DNA of 64,000 bases from Haloparvum alkalitolerans (GTDB taxonomy: Archaea; Halobacteriota; Halobacteria; Halobacteriales; Haloferacaceae): contig NZ_JBNLIA010000015.1 of assembly GCF_050122995.1 (NCBI RefSeq), forward strand, positions 62,001 to 126,000, in the 5' to 3' direction. Of the stretch, positions 16,329 to 23,852 are shown piece after piece (positions within the stretch are counted from its first letter, which is position 1; the number at the start of each line of letters is the position of its first letter). The position numbers and the translations under genes were made by a program. Under the pieces are notes generated by a model. That model had not been told where the DNA came from and searched no databases. It was given only the letters and a program-made list of their open reading frames with translations.

Positions 16329-17537
16329 TCAGCGGATGACGTCGAGGCCGTTGTTCTTCTCGACCGGGTCCTCGCCGCCGTCGGACTCCCAGGCCGCGGC
16401 GTCGCTGCCGCCGGAGACGTCCGCGGACGGGGTACGGGAGACGTCCGCCGCGCCGTCGTGGACCTCGCCGTCGCCCTCGATGCTGGCGCGGGACTTGTCG
16501 GCCTGTTTCTGCGTGGACGGGCCGAGCACCTGCGCGCTCTGGACGCCCGTCATGATCGCCATGACGCGCACTTTCCCCTTGTACTCCTCCTGGATCCGGG
16601 CGCCCCAGATCACGTTGGCGCTCGCCTCGAGGCGCTCCGTGATGCTGTCGGCGATACCCTCCGCCTCCTTCAGCGTCAGGTCGGGGCCGCCCGTGATGTG
16701 GACGAGCCCGCCGGACGCGCCGCGGTAGTCCACGTCCAGAAGCGGGTGGTTCATCGCGTCGTTGACCACTTCCTGGGTCTTGTTCTTGTCCTGGGTCTCG
16801 CCGACCAACATCACCGCGACGCCGCCCTGGTTCATGATCGTGGACATGTCCGCGTAGTCCAGGTTGATCAGGGACGGCTGGGTAATCGTCTCCGAGATCC
16901 CCTTCACCGTCTCCGCGATGATCTGGTCCATCACGGAGAACGCCTTACCGATGGGAAGGTTCGGGACGTAATCGAGGAGGCGGTTGTTGTCGAGCACGAT
17001 GATCGAGTCGGCCTCGTTGCGGAGCTCCTCGAGCCCCTCCTCGGCCTTGACCGTGCGGGCGCGCTCGACGTTGAACGGCGTCGAGACCATCCCGACGACG
17101 ATGGCGCCCTGCTCCTTGGCGATCTTCGAGACGACGGGCGCGGCGCCGGTGCCGGTCCCGCCGCCCATGCCGGCCGTGACGAACACGAGGTCGGCGTCGC
17201 CGAGCACTTCCTTGATGGTCCCCTGGGCCATCTCGGTGGCGCGCTCGCCCATCTTCGGGTCGCCGCCGGCCCCGAGGCCGGAGGTGAGCGACTTGCCGAC
17301 GAGGATCTTCGTGTCGGCCTCGATCATCTTGAGGTGCTGCTTGTCGGTGTTGATCGCGACCGTGTCGGCCCCGTCGACACCGATGTTGTACAGGCGGTTG
17401 ATCGTGTTGTTGCCCGCGCCGCCGGCGCCGACGATGACGATTCGGGGGTCCCCGAAGTCGTCGTCGTCCATGTCGGCGTCCATCTCGCGCTGCTCGGCCT
17501 CGGCGTTGTCGAGTGCGTCCTGAACGATGTCCTGCAT
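16329..17537 (-). CDS. ftsZ2: Cell division protein FtsZ2
   Basis: A 402-residue tubulin-superfamily GTPase. Residues 1-28 are an acidic N-terminal extension, then IVIVGAGGAGNNTINRLY (GTP-binding), the tubulin signature GGGTGTGAAPV near 124, NNRLLD near 206, and the T7-loop region NLDYADMSTIM near 245. Residues after about 345 are a variable acidic tail. Its linkage to cdrS and ncsA identifies it as FtsZ2, the paralogue that drives constriction in haloarchaea, rather than FtsZ1. The ATG lies two bases after the cdrS stop codon, so the pair is one operon. Confidence 0.96.
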   Translation of the reverse strand: MQDIVQDALDNAEAEQREMDADMDDDDFGDPRIVIVGAGGAGNNTINRLYNIGVDGADTVAINTDKQHLKMIEADTKILVGKSLTSGLGAGGDPKMGERATEMAQGTIKEVLGDADLVFVTAGMGGGTGTGAAPVVSKIAKEQGAIVVGMVSTPFNVERARTVKAEEGLEELRNEADSIIVLDNNRLLDYVPNLPIGKAFSVMDQIIAETVKGISETITQPSLINLDYADMSTIMNQGGVAVMLVGETQDKNKTQEVVNDAMNHPLLDVDYRGASGGLVHITGGPDLTLKEAEGIADSITERLEASANVIWGARIQEEYKGKVRVMAIMTGVQSAQVLGPSTQKQADKSRASIEGDGEVHDGAADVSRTPSADVSGGSDAAAWESDGGEDPVEKNNGLDVIR

Positions 17538-17539
17538 CG

Positions 17540-17722
17540 TTACACCTTGGCCCAGCCGCGCTTGCCGCGGCGCTGGCTCTCGTGGTCCCCGTCCTGCTCG
17601 TTGAGCATCTCACGGACGGCGGAGCGAATCGCCTCGCTCCGATTCGGGAACTCCCCCGTCTCGACCATCTGTTCGACCTCCTCGATCTGCTGTTTCGGTA
17701 TGCGTAGTGTCACACGCTCCAT
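17540..17722 (-). CDS. cdrS: Ribbon-helix-helix regulator CdrS
   Basis: A 60-residue protein: residues 1-45 are an RHH DNA-binding domain (MERVTLRIPKQQIEEVE for the strand and helix A, NRSEAIRSAVREML for helix B), with a basic tail RRGKRGWAKV. CdrS (cell division regulator, short) was described in Halobacterium and Haloferax as the first gene of the cdrS-ftsZ2 operon, affecting ftsZ2 expression and division. Size, position and fold all match. The array of GTAAGAC motifs upstream is its likely target and/or that of CdrL. Confidence 0.93.
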   Translation of the reverse strand: MERVTLRIPKQQIEEVEQMVETGEFPNRSEAIRSAVREMLNEQDGDHESQRRGKRGWAKV

Positions 17723-17737
17723 GCTTACATTCCCCCG

Positions 17738-17890
17738 GTAAGACGGCGGGCGACGAGCGCCCGCGTCTTACGAAACGGAACCGCCGGACGGAACGGACTC
17801 CCGTTCCGCGGCGGCCGTCTGTAAGACGACCGTCTTACGCACATAGACGCACCGAGGCATAGAACTTAAAGGTAACGGCGATTGTAAGAC
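17738..17890 (-). promoter_or_regulatory. cdrS-ftsZ2 promoter with five GTAAGAC sites
   Basis: The 217-base gap upstream of cdrS holds five copies of GTAAGAC or its complement: 17738-17744, 17765-17771, 17821-17827, 17832-17838 and 17884-17890. The middle two form GTAAGACGACCGTCTTAC (17821-17838). The first two form a longer hairpin-capable repeat with CGGGCG/CGCCCG inside. On the minus strand a TTTAAG box (17870-17865) sits between the outer site and the palindrome, placing the palindrome at about the transcription start and the long repeat in the leader. RHH proteins bind short palindromes, so CdrS or CdrL is the likely binder (inference). Confidence 0.75.
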
Positions 17891-17939
17891 ACGCTAGCGA
17901 AAACGGCGTATACGTCGGCCACGACCCCGCTATCCGCGT

Positions 17940-18614
17940 TTACCTCGTGTCGAGTACGTCCGCAGCGGGGGTCCGGCGGCCGCAGCCGGGACAGAAGCCC
18001 CAGTCCGTCCGCACCTCGTCGCCGCACTCGCAGAACATGCGGTGGGCGGTCTTCTCGCCGCAGTTGGCGCAGTACACGTCGCCCGCCTCCAGCGTTTCGC
18101 CGCAGCCGCCGCAGGTCCGCTCCCCGTTCTCGCCCGGCGCGGTCGCGGAGTCGGCGGACCGGTCGGCGGCGTCCGACGCGGAGGGCTCCTCGTCCGCCGG
18201 CTCCTCCCGCTCCGCGGCCGGCCCACGACCGGACGCCCGCCGTCCGCTCGCCGACCGCTCGGTCGTCTCGTCCGCCGCCGTCGCGCCGTCGACGGTGACG
18301 TTGACGTTGATGTCGCGGTCGCGAGGCGCGGGGCCGTACCCGCGGGCCGCCGCGTCGCCGAGGCGTTCGTCGAGCGCGGCGTCGAGCCGGTCGGCGATGA
18401 TGGCGTCGACGCGCTCCGCGATGGCGCCCTCGAGGCCGTCCGCGGCGACCTCGCGGTCGGCGTCCGCCGCCTCGGCCGCGTCCGACGCGTCCGACGACGC
18501 CGCCTCGTCGAGGTGACTGCGCAGCGCCTCGCGCATCACCTCGCTTTTGGAGGCGTCTAGCGCCTCCAGCCGCTCCACGAGGTCGTCGTCCGCGCGGAAC
18601 GTGATCTTACTCAT
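17940..18614 (-). CDS. cdrL: CdrL-like RHH and zinc-ribbon regulator
   Basis: A 224-residue protein. Residues 1-36 are an RHH domain (MSKITFRADDDLVERLEAL, then KSEVMREALRSHL). Residues 38-150 are Ala/Asp/Glu-rich low-complexity with a short INVNVTV strand. The C-terminal 75 residues hold zinc-ribbon modules with CGGCG, CANCG, CECG and CPGCG. Position upstream of cdrS on the same strand and the long architecture fit CdrL, the long RHH partner reported to act on the cdrS-ftsZ2 promoter (from memory of the Haloferax work). It is transcribed from its own promoter. Confidence 0.82.
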   Translation of the reverse strand: MSKITFRADDDLVERLEALDASKSEVMREALRSHLDEAASSDASDAAEAADADREVAADGLEGAIAERVDAIIADRLDAALDERLGDAAARGYGPAPRDRDINVNVTVDGATAADETTERSASGRRASGRGPAAEREEPADEEPSASDAADRSADSATAPGENGERTCGGCGETLEAGDVYCANCGEKTAHRMFCECGDEVRTDWGFCPGCGRRTPAADVLDTR

Positions 18615-18780
18615 CTCGACACAGCATCCTCGCCCCCACTACATCAATCTTCCTGCGCGTCCGACGCGCGTGTGACACGCCGCCTTCCCGGACCGTCGGA
18701 CCGTCGCCGCCGACCACCGACCGATCCCACGCGGGCCGCCGTCGCGGCGAGAAACCGGCCGTAAGCTCTTTGCCGTCAGA

Positions 18781-18800
18781 ATTGCGAAGCTATCCGCAAT
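18781..18800 (+). promoter_or_regulatory. Inverted repeat over a start codon
   Basis: ATTGCG (18781-18786) and CGCAAT (18795-18800) form a perfect 6-base inverted repeat with an 8-base spacer. The right arm includes the first two bases of the ATG at 18799. It could be an operator at the transcription start or an RNA hairpin masking the start codon. No second copy was found. Confidence 0.4.
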
Positions 18801-19587
18801 GAGCATCGATCCCGAACGCGACGAGGCTCTGGAGAGTGGCCTCGACGCACTCCCTGCAGGGGAATTCCTCCGGGCGAGTCCCGACCCGGCAGTGACGGTC
18901 GGGCTCGACGGCACAGTCCACGCGGCCAACCCCGCGCTCGAACGCATCCTCGGGTACGCCCCGACCGCGGTCGTCGGCGAGTCGGTCGAGATGCTGATAC
19001 CGAACCGCTTCTCCGCGGCCGCCCGCGAGCTTGCAGCCGAGTACGTCGAGACAGGCGAGTCACCCGTCGGCACGGCGAACCTCGAACTGCTCGCCCGACA
19101 CGCGGAGGGCCACGAGGTGCCCGTCTCCGTGACGCTCGTCGAGCACGGCCACGCGGGGGAGCCGGTCGTGACCGCAGTCGCCCGCGAGATCAGCGACGCC
19201 ATCGAGACGCGCGAGGAGCTGACCCGGGAGCGCGACCGCCTCGCCGCCGCGCTGACCGCGATGGCGAGCGAGCGGGACGTGCACGAGGTCTCGGTTCCGG
19301 ACGTGGCGGCGTCCGCGTGGGCGACCGTCGAGACCGGATCGGAGTCGCTCGACATCGACGTGGGCGCCGTCGTGGAGACGGACGCGACCCGACTGAAGGC
19401 GCTGCTGACGGCGCTGTTCGCCGCGACCGCGCCCGAGGAGAACACCGTCCGCGTGGTCGGCGACGCGGACGCGGTGCGCGTCGAGGGAGCCGCGGTCGCC
19501 ACGGACCTGGGCGCCGCGCCGGCGCTCGCGGCCGACCTCGGCGTCGCGTTGGACGTCGAACCGACCGCCGTCACCGTCTCCTTCTGA
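18799..19587 (+). CDS. PAS-domain protein with degenerate histidine-kinase tail
   Basis: A 262-residue protein. Residues 18-135 are a PAS domain (NPALERILGY, then a PAC-like segment ending in TAVAREISDAIE). A short coiled coil (residues 136-160) follows. The remainder resembles the start of a haloarchaeal kinase ATPase domain, but there is no H-box histidine motif, and the N-box position reads LLTALFAATAPEE with no Asn. The glycine-rich ATP loops are absent and the protein ends early. It therefore looks like a signal-binding protein derived from a histidine kinase and without kinase activity. Confidence 0.78.
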   Translation: MSIDPERDEALESGLDALPAGEFLRASPDPAVTVGLDGTVHAANPALERILGYAPTAVVGESVEMLIPNRFSAAARELAAEYVETGESPVGTANLELLARHAEGHEVPVSVTLVEHGHAGEPVVTAVAREISDAIETREELTRERDRLAAALTAMASERDVHEVSVPDVAASAWATVETGSESLDIDVGAVVETDATRLKALLTALFAATAPEENTVRVVGDADAVRVEGAAVATDLGAAPALAADLGVALDVEPTAVTVSF

Positions 19588-19695
19588 GCGCGCCGGTCCG
19601 GGAGGTCGCCGCGCCTCCGGGTCGCCCGCCGGCCGGCTTCCGGGCGCTCGGGGGTGACCCGGAAGCGCTTTCCGTCGCGCTCGCCTCGTCCGGTC

Positions 19696-20310
19696 ATGGA
19701 GTACGAAGCGAGCCTCGACCGCGCCATCGACTCGCTCCCGGACCTCGGCGGGTCCGACGAGCGACTGCAGGTGCCGGACCCGCAGGCACAGAAGGACGGC
19801 GCGTTCACCCGACTCACCAACCTCTCGGCCATCGCGGACGCGCTCGGGCGCGACCCCGAGCACCTCCACTCGAACCTCCAGCGCGAGCTGGGGACGGCCG
19901 GCCAGTACGAGAACGGCGTCGCGCGCTACAACGGCACGTTCCGCCCGAGCGACTTCGAAGCGGCCATCGACGCCTACGTCGCCAGCTACGTCACCTGTTC
20001 CGAGTGCGGCCTCCCCGACACGCGACTCGTCACCGAGGACCGCACGCAGATGCTTCGCTGTGAGGCCTGCGGGGCGTTCCGCCCGGTCGCGAAGCGCTCG
20101 TCGAACACGACGAAGACGACCACCCAGGAGGAGGCCATCGAGGAGGGCAACACCTACGAACTGGAGATCGTCGGCACCGGCCGCAAGGGCGACGGCGTCG
20201 CCGAGCGCGGCCAGTACACGATCTTCGTCCCCGGCGCCTCCGAGGGCGACACCGTGAAGGCGTACATCGAGAACGTCTCCGGTACGCTCGCCTTCTCTCG
20301 CCAGGTCTAA
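19696..20310 (+). CDS. eif2b: Translation initiation factor aIF2 subunit beta with TRAM domain
   Basis: A 204-residue protein. Residues 1-135 are aIF2-beta: the N-terminal helix, the SAIADALGRDPEHLHSNL segment that in the family contacts aIF2-gamma, and a zinc finger with CSECG near 100 and CEACG near 119. Residues 145-204 are a TRAM domain (GRKGDGVAERGQYTIFVPGA). TRAM-fused aIF2-beta is seen in haloarchaea. It belongs to the heterotrimer delivering initiator Met-tRNA. The ATG at 19696 gives the normal MEYE-type start; upstream codons are not conserved-looking. Confidence 0.94.
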   Translation: MEYEASLDRAIDSLPDLGGSDERLQVPDPQAQKDGAFTRLTNLSAIADALGRDPEHLHSNLQRELGTAGQYENGVARYNGTFRPSDFEAAIDAYVASYVTCSECGLPDTRLVTEDRTQMLRCEACGAFRPVAKRSSNTTKTTTQEEAIEEGNTYELEIVGTGRKGDGVAERGQYTIFVPGASEGDTVKAYIENVSGTLAFSRQV

Positions 20311-20413
20311 CTGCCGATATTCCGTTTTGACCGATAGCGATACTGGGTATAGCGGGCTGATCTAGAAGTGTCTGTTTTCTGTCTCATAAGGCGTGCTGAT
20401 GCGCTCATTGTCG

Positions 20414-20777
20414 ACACCCAGAAAGCCCTCGACCGCTCGGTCTACGCTTTTTCTGGATCAGTCAAGCGTTCTGCTGTGCTCACCGCCAACACTCAGAAAG
20501 CCCTCGACCGCTCGCGGGCGCTCAGCGACATATCGGCGCCTCTCCACACCGCCCGGCGCCGATAGGGGTCGTCTGAGCGCCCGCGACCGGCCTCGCCCTT
20601 TCAGTCCGCCAGGGCGTCATTTGTAGGGTCGGTCGTCGCGCCCGGTCGATCGGTGGTTCTCGATACCGGCTGTCGAGGCACGCGTGGCCTCACACCTCCC
20701 CAGCCTCAGCCGCCCGCGGCCTTCGCGTTGCTCCGGCCGCGGGCGGGCTTCCCTCGCGCGCGTTGCTCGCGCGCGCC
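20414..20777 (+). repeat. Structured intergenic element, copy 1 (plus orientation)
   Basis: Two units with a 75-base period begin with ACCCAGAAAG at 20416 and ACTCAGAAAG at 20491; their first 26 bases (20414-20439 and 20489-20514) differ at one position. After the second unit comes a long hairpin: arms GCGGGCGCTCAG (20514-20525) and CTGAGCGCCCGC (20573-20584), with an inner pair TATCGGCGCC (20531-20540) and GGCGCCGATA (20555-20564). CCCTTTCAGTCC follows at 20596-20607, then CCTCCCCAGCCTC at 20695-20707, an 11-base stem (20711-20721 with 20735-20745), and a CGCGCGCG stem (20755-20762 with 20768-20775). Long open frames here look like GC artefacts. Confidence 0.8.
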
Positions 20778-20882
20778 AAGCGCGGGACAGCCGGCGAGCC
20801 GACGTGTCGAAGAACGAGCGATCAGGCTGCACTCACGGCGGGAGTTCTGCCTAATACGCGAAAAACGTTCGTCCCGCGGTGG

Positions 20883-21243
20883 CGCGGTCGGCGCGCGCCG
20901 CGGCGACCGCAACGCGTGTCGCCGCGACCGTGCGAGGGAGGGCGCGGGCCGGCCGCCTGCGCTGCGGTTTCGCGGCCGGCCCGCGGCCGAGGCTGGGGAG
21001 GCGTGAGGCTGCGGTGCTGTGCGGTCGCGGGGCGGTGGGTGGGACTGAAAGGGGCAGCCGGCTCGGTCCGGCCCCGACGACGTAAGCACCGCAGTCCCGC
21101 GGCGACCCTGTGTCGCCGCGACTGTTCGAGGAGCGTGGTTCGAAAGAGCAAAGCTCTTTCGTCATCCCGAAAATCTCCGATTTTCGGACGACAGCGAGGC
21201 GCGGCCGGTCGAGCCGGCTGGGGCTTTCGAGGTGTTGCTGTCA
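20883..21243 (-). repeat. Structured intergenic element, copy 2 (minus orientation)
   Basis: Read on the minus strand this has the same parts as copy 1. Box A complement GGGGCTTTC is at 21220-21228. The main stem is CGAGCCGGCT (21210-21219) with AGCCGGCTCG (21056-21065). Box B complement GGGACTGAAAGGGG is at 21041-21054 and the GAGGCTGGGGAGG box at 20989-21001. A 13-base stem pairs 20972-20984 with 20944-20956, and a 9-base stem pairs 20918-20926 with 20899-20907. Inside the main loop are two more perfect 9-base hairpins, at 21141-21161 and 21167-21187. It faces copy 1 head to head, so a 27-base near-perfect inverted repeat spans 20687-20713 and 20983-21009. Confidence 0.78.
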
Positions 21244-21326
21244 CCAGTAGTGAGGCTGCCACCAGTCACGGAACAGTCACAAACGCAGTGACGAGCAACA
21301 CCAACCCCACTCACAACGCCATAGTC

Positions 21327-21812
21327 TCACGCCACGTACAGCAGGTAGAACCGGTAGAGCCCCGAGATCCACGCGAGGATCCACAGCAGCGTGAAGCCGA
21401 AGACGCCGACGCGGAGGCGGGTTCGCCAGTGGCTCATGTTCTCGTGGAGTTCGTCGATGTCCGCGGTCGCCTCGGCCGCGGGGTCGTCGTAGAGGTCCGC
21501 GTCCCGCTTCGCCTGAAAGATGCGGACGATGCCGGTGAGTGCGAACGTCAGGAGGGCGTACGCCTGCAGGCCGAGGAACGCGTGGACCGCGGCGAGCCCG
21601 GAGAGCTGCTCGAACAGCCGCGGGAGCATCCACCCGACGAGCGGGACCGTCGTGAGCACCAGCCCCGTGACCACGAACTTGAGGTGGTAGATCAGCAGGT
21701 CCCACGTGACCAGTTCGGCGTCGATCATCACCCACGCGCCGTAGAGGAAGAAGGGGAGGCTCGCGGTGACGGCGAGGGCGGTAACGGCCGCGGCGAGGGG
21801 CATCTCGGCCAT
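21327..21812 (-). CDS. Membrane protein divergent from the bc cluster (DUF7321-like)
   Basis: A 161-residue protein with four predicted spans (about 9-28, 40-62, 75-95 and 134-158). A cytoplasmic loop at residues 100-130 is acidic (YDDPAAEATADIDELHENMS). Haloarchaeal homologues next to cytochrome bc genes are, from memory, grouped as DUF7321. It shares a roughly 106-base divergent promoter region with the next gene. No cofactor motif is evident; a role in the bc complex is inferred from position only. Confidence 0.7.
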   Translation of the reverse strand: MAEMPLAAAVTALAVTASLPFFLYGAWVMIDAELVTWDLLIYHLKFVVTGLVLTTVPLVGWMLPRLFEQLSGLAAVHAFLGLQAYALLTFALTGIVRIFQAKRDADLYDDPAAEATADIDELHENMSHWRTRLRVGVFGFTLLWILAWISGLYRFYLLYVA

Positions 21813-21918
21813 CTACCGTGGCGGTTGGTGGGCGGGCGCGTAAAGCCTCCCGGTTCCGCCCGATGCGGTCCGGCGGGAGGACGAAAACGGTTACCCTGCG
21901 CGTCCCGTACGCCCGCCA

Positions 21919-22698
21919 ATGACCGACACCGACCCGTCCGGTGAGGGCGCGGGGAACGCCGGCCCGGCCGCGGACGAGGACGCCGACCTCGAAGCCCTCC
22001 GGCGCGAGGTGGAGGAGACGTACGACTTCGAGGAGTTCGGCCCCGCGGACATGGCGTCGATGACGGGCGACGAATGGGAGGCCGTCTTCGACGCCGACAC
22101 GTGGATCACCGGACCCGAGCTCCTCGACCGGGTGGAGCGGACGCTCCAGTCCCGGATCGCGAGCCGCGAGGTGTTCGGCGTGCTCGACCGGATCGTCGAG
22201 GAGGACGAGGAGCGACTGGTGCTCTACTCGGACGAGGGGTACGCGGTCGTCCGACCGACCGGCGAGGTGCGCGGCCGCGGCACCGTGTTACAGGAAATCG
22301 AGCCCACGGTCGTGCTCTGTTCGATGGAGAGCTACGATCCGCCGACGCCGCCCGAGAACTGGGAGCTACCGGACCCCGAGGAGGTCGAGAGCGGTTCCGG
22401 CGAGCTCGGGAACCTGATGATGCAGGCCATCGCCGGGACGCAGCTGCTGGCGGGCGTGGCGCTCGTCGGGGCGTGGCTCTTCCTCGGCGTGGAGACCCTC
22501 TTCGCGCCCTTGGTCGGTGGGCTGTTCGCGCTCGCGGGACTGTTCCTGTTCTCGACGGTCGCGAACGCCCGGCTCTCGGACCGGTTTCGCTCCGAGGAGT
22601 ACCGCGAGCGACTCCGCGCGCTGCAGGCTGCCGAGGAGCGCGAGGGGTACCTCCCCGAGGGTGTCGAGGAGGGGGGCGACTCGGGGGCGGATCGCTGA
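21919..22698 (+). CDS. Acidic protein with C-terminal membrane hairpin (DUF7319-like)
   Basis: A 259-residue protein. Residues 1-165 are a soluble acidic domain with several Trp and Tyr residues (EEFGPADMASMTGDEWEAV). Residues 172-212 form a membrane hairpin of two helices, and the tail is charged. It is the first gene on the plus strand of the cytochrome bc cluster and, from memory, corresponds to DUF7319. No heme or iron-sulfur motif is seen. It may be an accessory subunit. Confidence 0.7.
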   Translation: MTDTDPSGEGAGNAGPAADEDADLEALRREVEETYDFEEFGPADMASMTGDEWEAVFDADTWITGPELLDRVERTLQSRIASREVFGVLDRIVEEDEERLVLYSDEGYAVVRPTGEVRGRGTVLQEIEPTVVLCSMESYDPPTPPENWELPDPEEVESGSGELGNLMMQAIAGTQLLAGVALVGAWLFLGVETLFAPLVGGLFALAGLFLFSTVANARLSDRFRSEEYRERLRALQAAEEREGYLPEGVEEGGDSGADR

Positions 22699-22824
22699 CC
22701 GATCCGGCCGGCCCGCGGCGGCACCCAGACCGCCGAGAACGCCGTACTGAGCCGCGAGCGCGTCGTCCCGACGACCGGCGATAGTCGGTGGGTTTAAGCG
22801 CAGGCCGTCCTGACTTCTGACCGT

Positions 22825-23454
22825 ATGAAACGGCGGGACTTTATGCGTACGGCCGGCGGGGCGACGGCCGCGGCCGCGGCTACCTCCGCTGCGGCCGGGA
22901 CGGCGGCAGCCCAGGAGGTACAGCCCGACTGGCCAAGCGCCGTGGAGGGCAACGTCAACACCTATCTCGACGCCCGCGGACAGGACGAAGTGACGGTCTC
23001 GGTCGGTGCCGGCGACGGGCTGGCGTTCGACCCGACCAAGATCTGGGTCGACCCCGGAACGACGATCATCTGGGAGTGGGTCGGTGCGGGCGGCGACCAC
23101 AACGTGCACGCGGTCGACGGCCCCGCGTCCTTCGAGAGCGAGATCGTCGGCGAGGAGGGGCACACCTTCGAGTACGAGACCAGCGAGGAGGACGCGGGAA
23201 TCACCCACTACCAGTGTGACCCGCACTCCTCGACCGGCATGCACGGCGGGATCGCGGTCGGCGAGGACGTCCCCACCGTGGAGGTCGGCGGCCCGAGCAA
23301 CGGCTGGCCCGAGGACATCCACGACATCGGCGTCCCGCTCCATCCGCACTGGGTCGGCCTCGTCTCCGGGGTCGGCATCTCGCTGACGATCGTGTTCACG
23401 TTCTACGCGCTGAAGTACGGTGAAACCGCCCACGCCGGGCACGGGAGGCGCTGA
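22825..23454 (+). CDS. Halocyanin-domain blue copper protein of the bc cluster
   Basis: A 209-residue exported copper protein. A Tat signal (KRRDFMRT at residues 2-9, then Ala-rich) ends near residue 29. The cupredoxin domain has the first copper His in GGDHNVHAV and the C-terminal loop HYQCDPHSSTGMHG, giving Cys, His and Met ligands. A membrane helix near residues 178-200 tethers it. Its stop overlaps the next gene's ATG by one base (TGATG). In bc clusters the corresponding partner of cytochrome b is usually a Rieske protein; here a blue copper protein sits in that place. Confidence 0.92.
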   Translation: MKRRDFMRTAGGATAAAAATSAAAGTAAAQEVQPDWPSAVEGNVNTYLDARGQDEVTVSVGAGDGLAFDPTKIWVDPGTTIIWEWVGAGGDHNVHAVDGPASFESEIVGEEGHTFEYETSEEDAGITHYQCDPHSSTGMHGGIAVGEDVPTVEVGGPSNGWPEDIHDIGVPLHPHWVGLVSGVGISLTIVFTFYALKYGETAHAGHGRR

Positions 23455-23846
23455 TGGCGGGGGACACCTCCTCCTACGGCGACATCCACCGCTACGAGCC
23501 CGCCCGCGAGAGCACCGCCGCCGCGATCGGGATCGTCCTGCTGACGATCATCGAGATCGCGTTGGTCTTCCTGTTCGTCTACGGGCTGATGTCCGCGTGG
23601 GCGTCGACCCTGTTCGGCAACCAGTTCGTCGGCGGCCTGCTGGCGCTGATCTTCATCGACCTGGCGTTCATCCTGCTTCTGTACCGCAAGGAGTTCCTCC
23701 CCGACGTGATGGTGGTCAAGAAGCGCCGCCGCAAGTGGGAGGACCTCTACGTCCGCGAGGAGGACGCCGACGGCACCAGTCTCGCTGACGGCGAGGCGGC
23801 CTGGGACACGGTGAAACGAGCGATCTACCCCTACTACAAACGGTAA
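23454..23846 (+). CDS. Two-span bc-cluster protein (DUF7318-like)
   Basis: A 130-residue protein with membrane helices at about residues 22-48 and 57-77. A basic stretch KKRRRKW near 88 suggests a cytoplasmic loop, and the tail ends WDTVKRAIYPYYKR. Coupled to the halocyanin gene by a one-base overlap, and six bases before cytochrome b. From memory this is the DUF7318 family of haloarchaea. Likely an accessory subunit of the bc complex (inference). Confidence 0.75.
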   Translation: MAGDTSSYGDIHRYEPARESTAAAIGIVLLTIIEIALVFLFVYGLMSAWASTLFGNQFVGGLLALIFIDLAFILLLYRKEFLPDVMVVKKRRRKWEDLYVREEDADGTSLADGEAAWDTVKRAIYPYYKR

Positions 23847-23852
23847 CGACCA

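Noticed and set aside
20414..20514. CRISPR-like spacing: 26-base repeats separated by 49 bases
   Set aside because: Only two units, and in the 53.6 kb copy the sequence between repeats is identical rather than unique. No cas genes. It is a 75-base tandem unit instead.
20653..21006. Open frames of about 117 residues inside the repeat region at 20.6-21.0 kb
   Set aside because: They run across stems and boxes of the structured elements, have Arg/Ala/Pro-rich composition without a domain, and are not framed by promoter or start signals.
20687..21009. A complete insertion sequence or MITE bounded by 27-base inverted repeats
   Set aside because: No transposase, no target-site duplication visible, and the conserved element boxes extend beyond the repeats on both sides.
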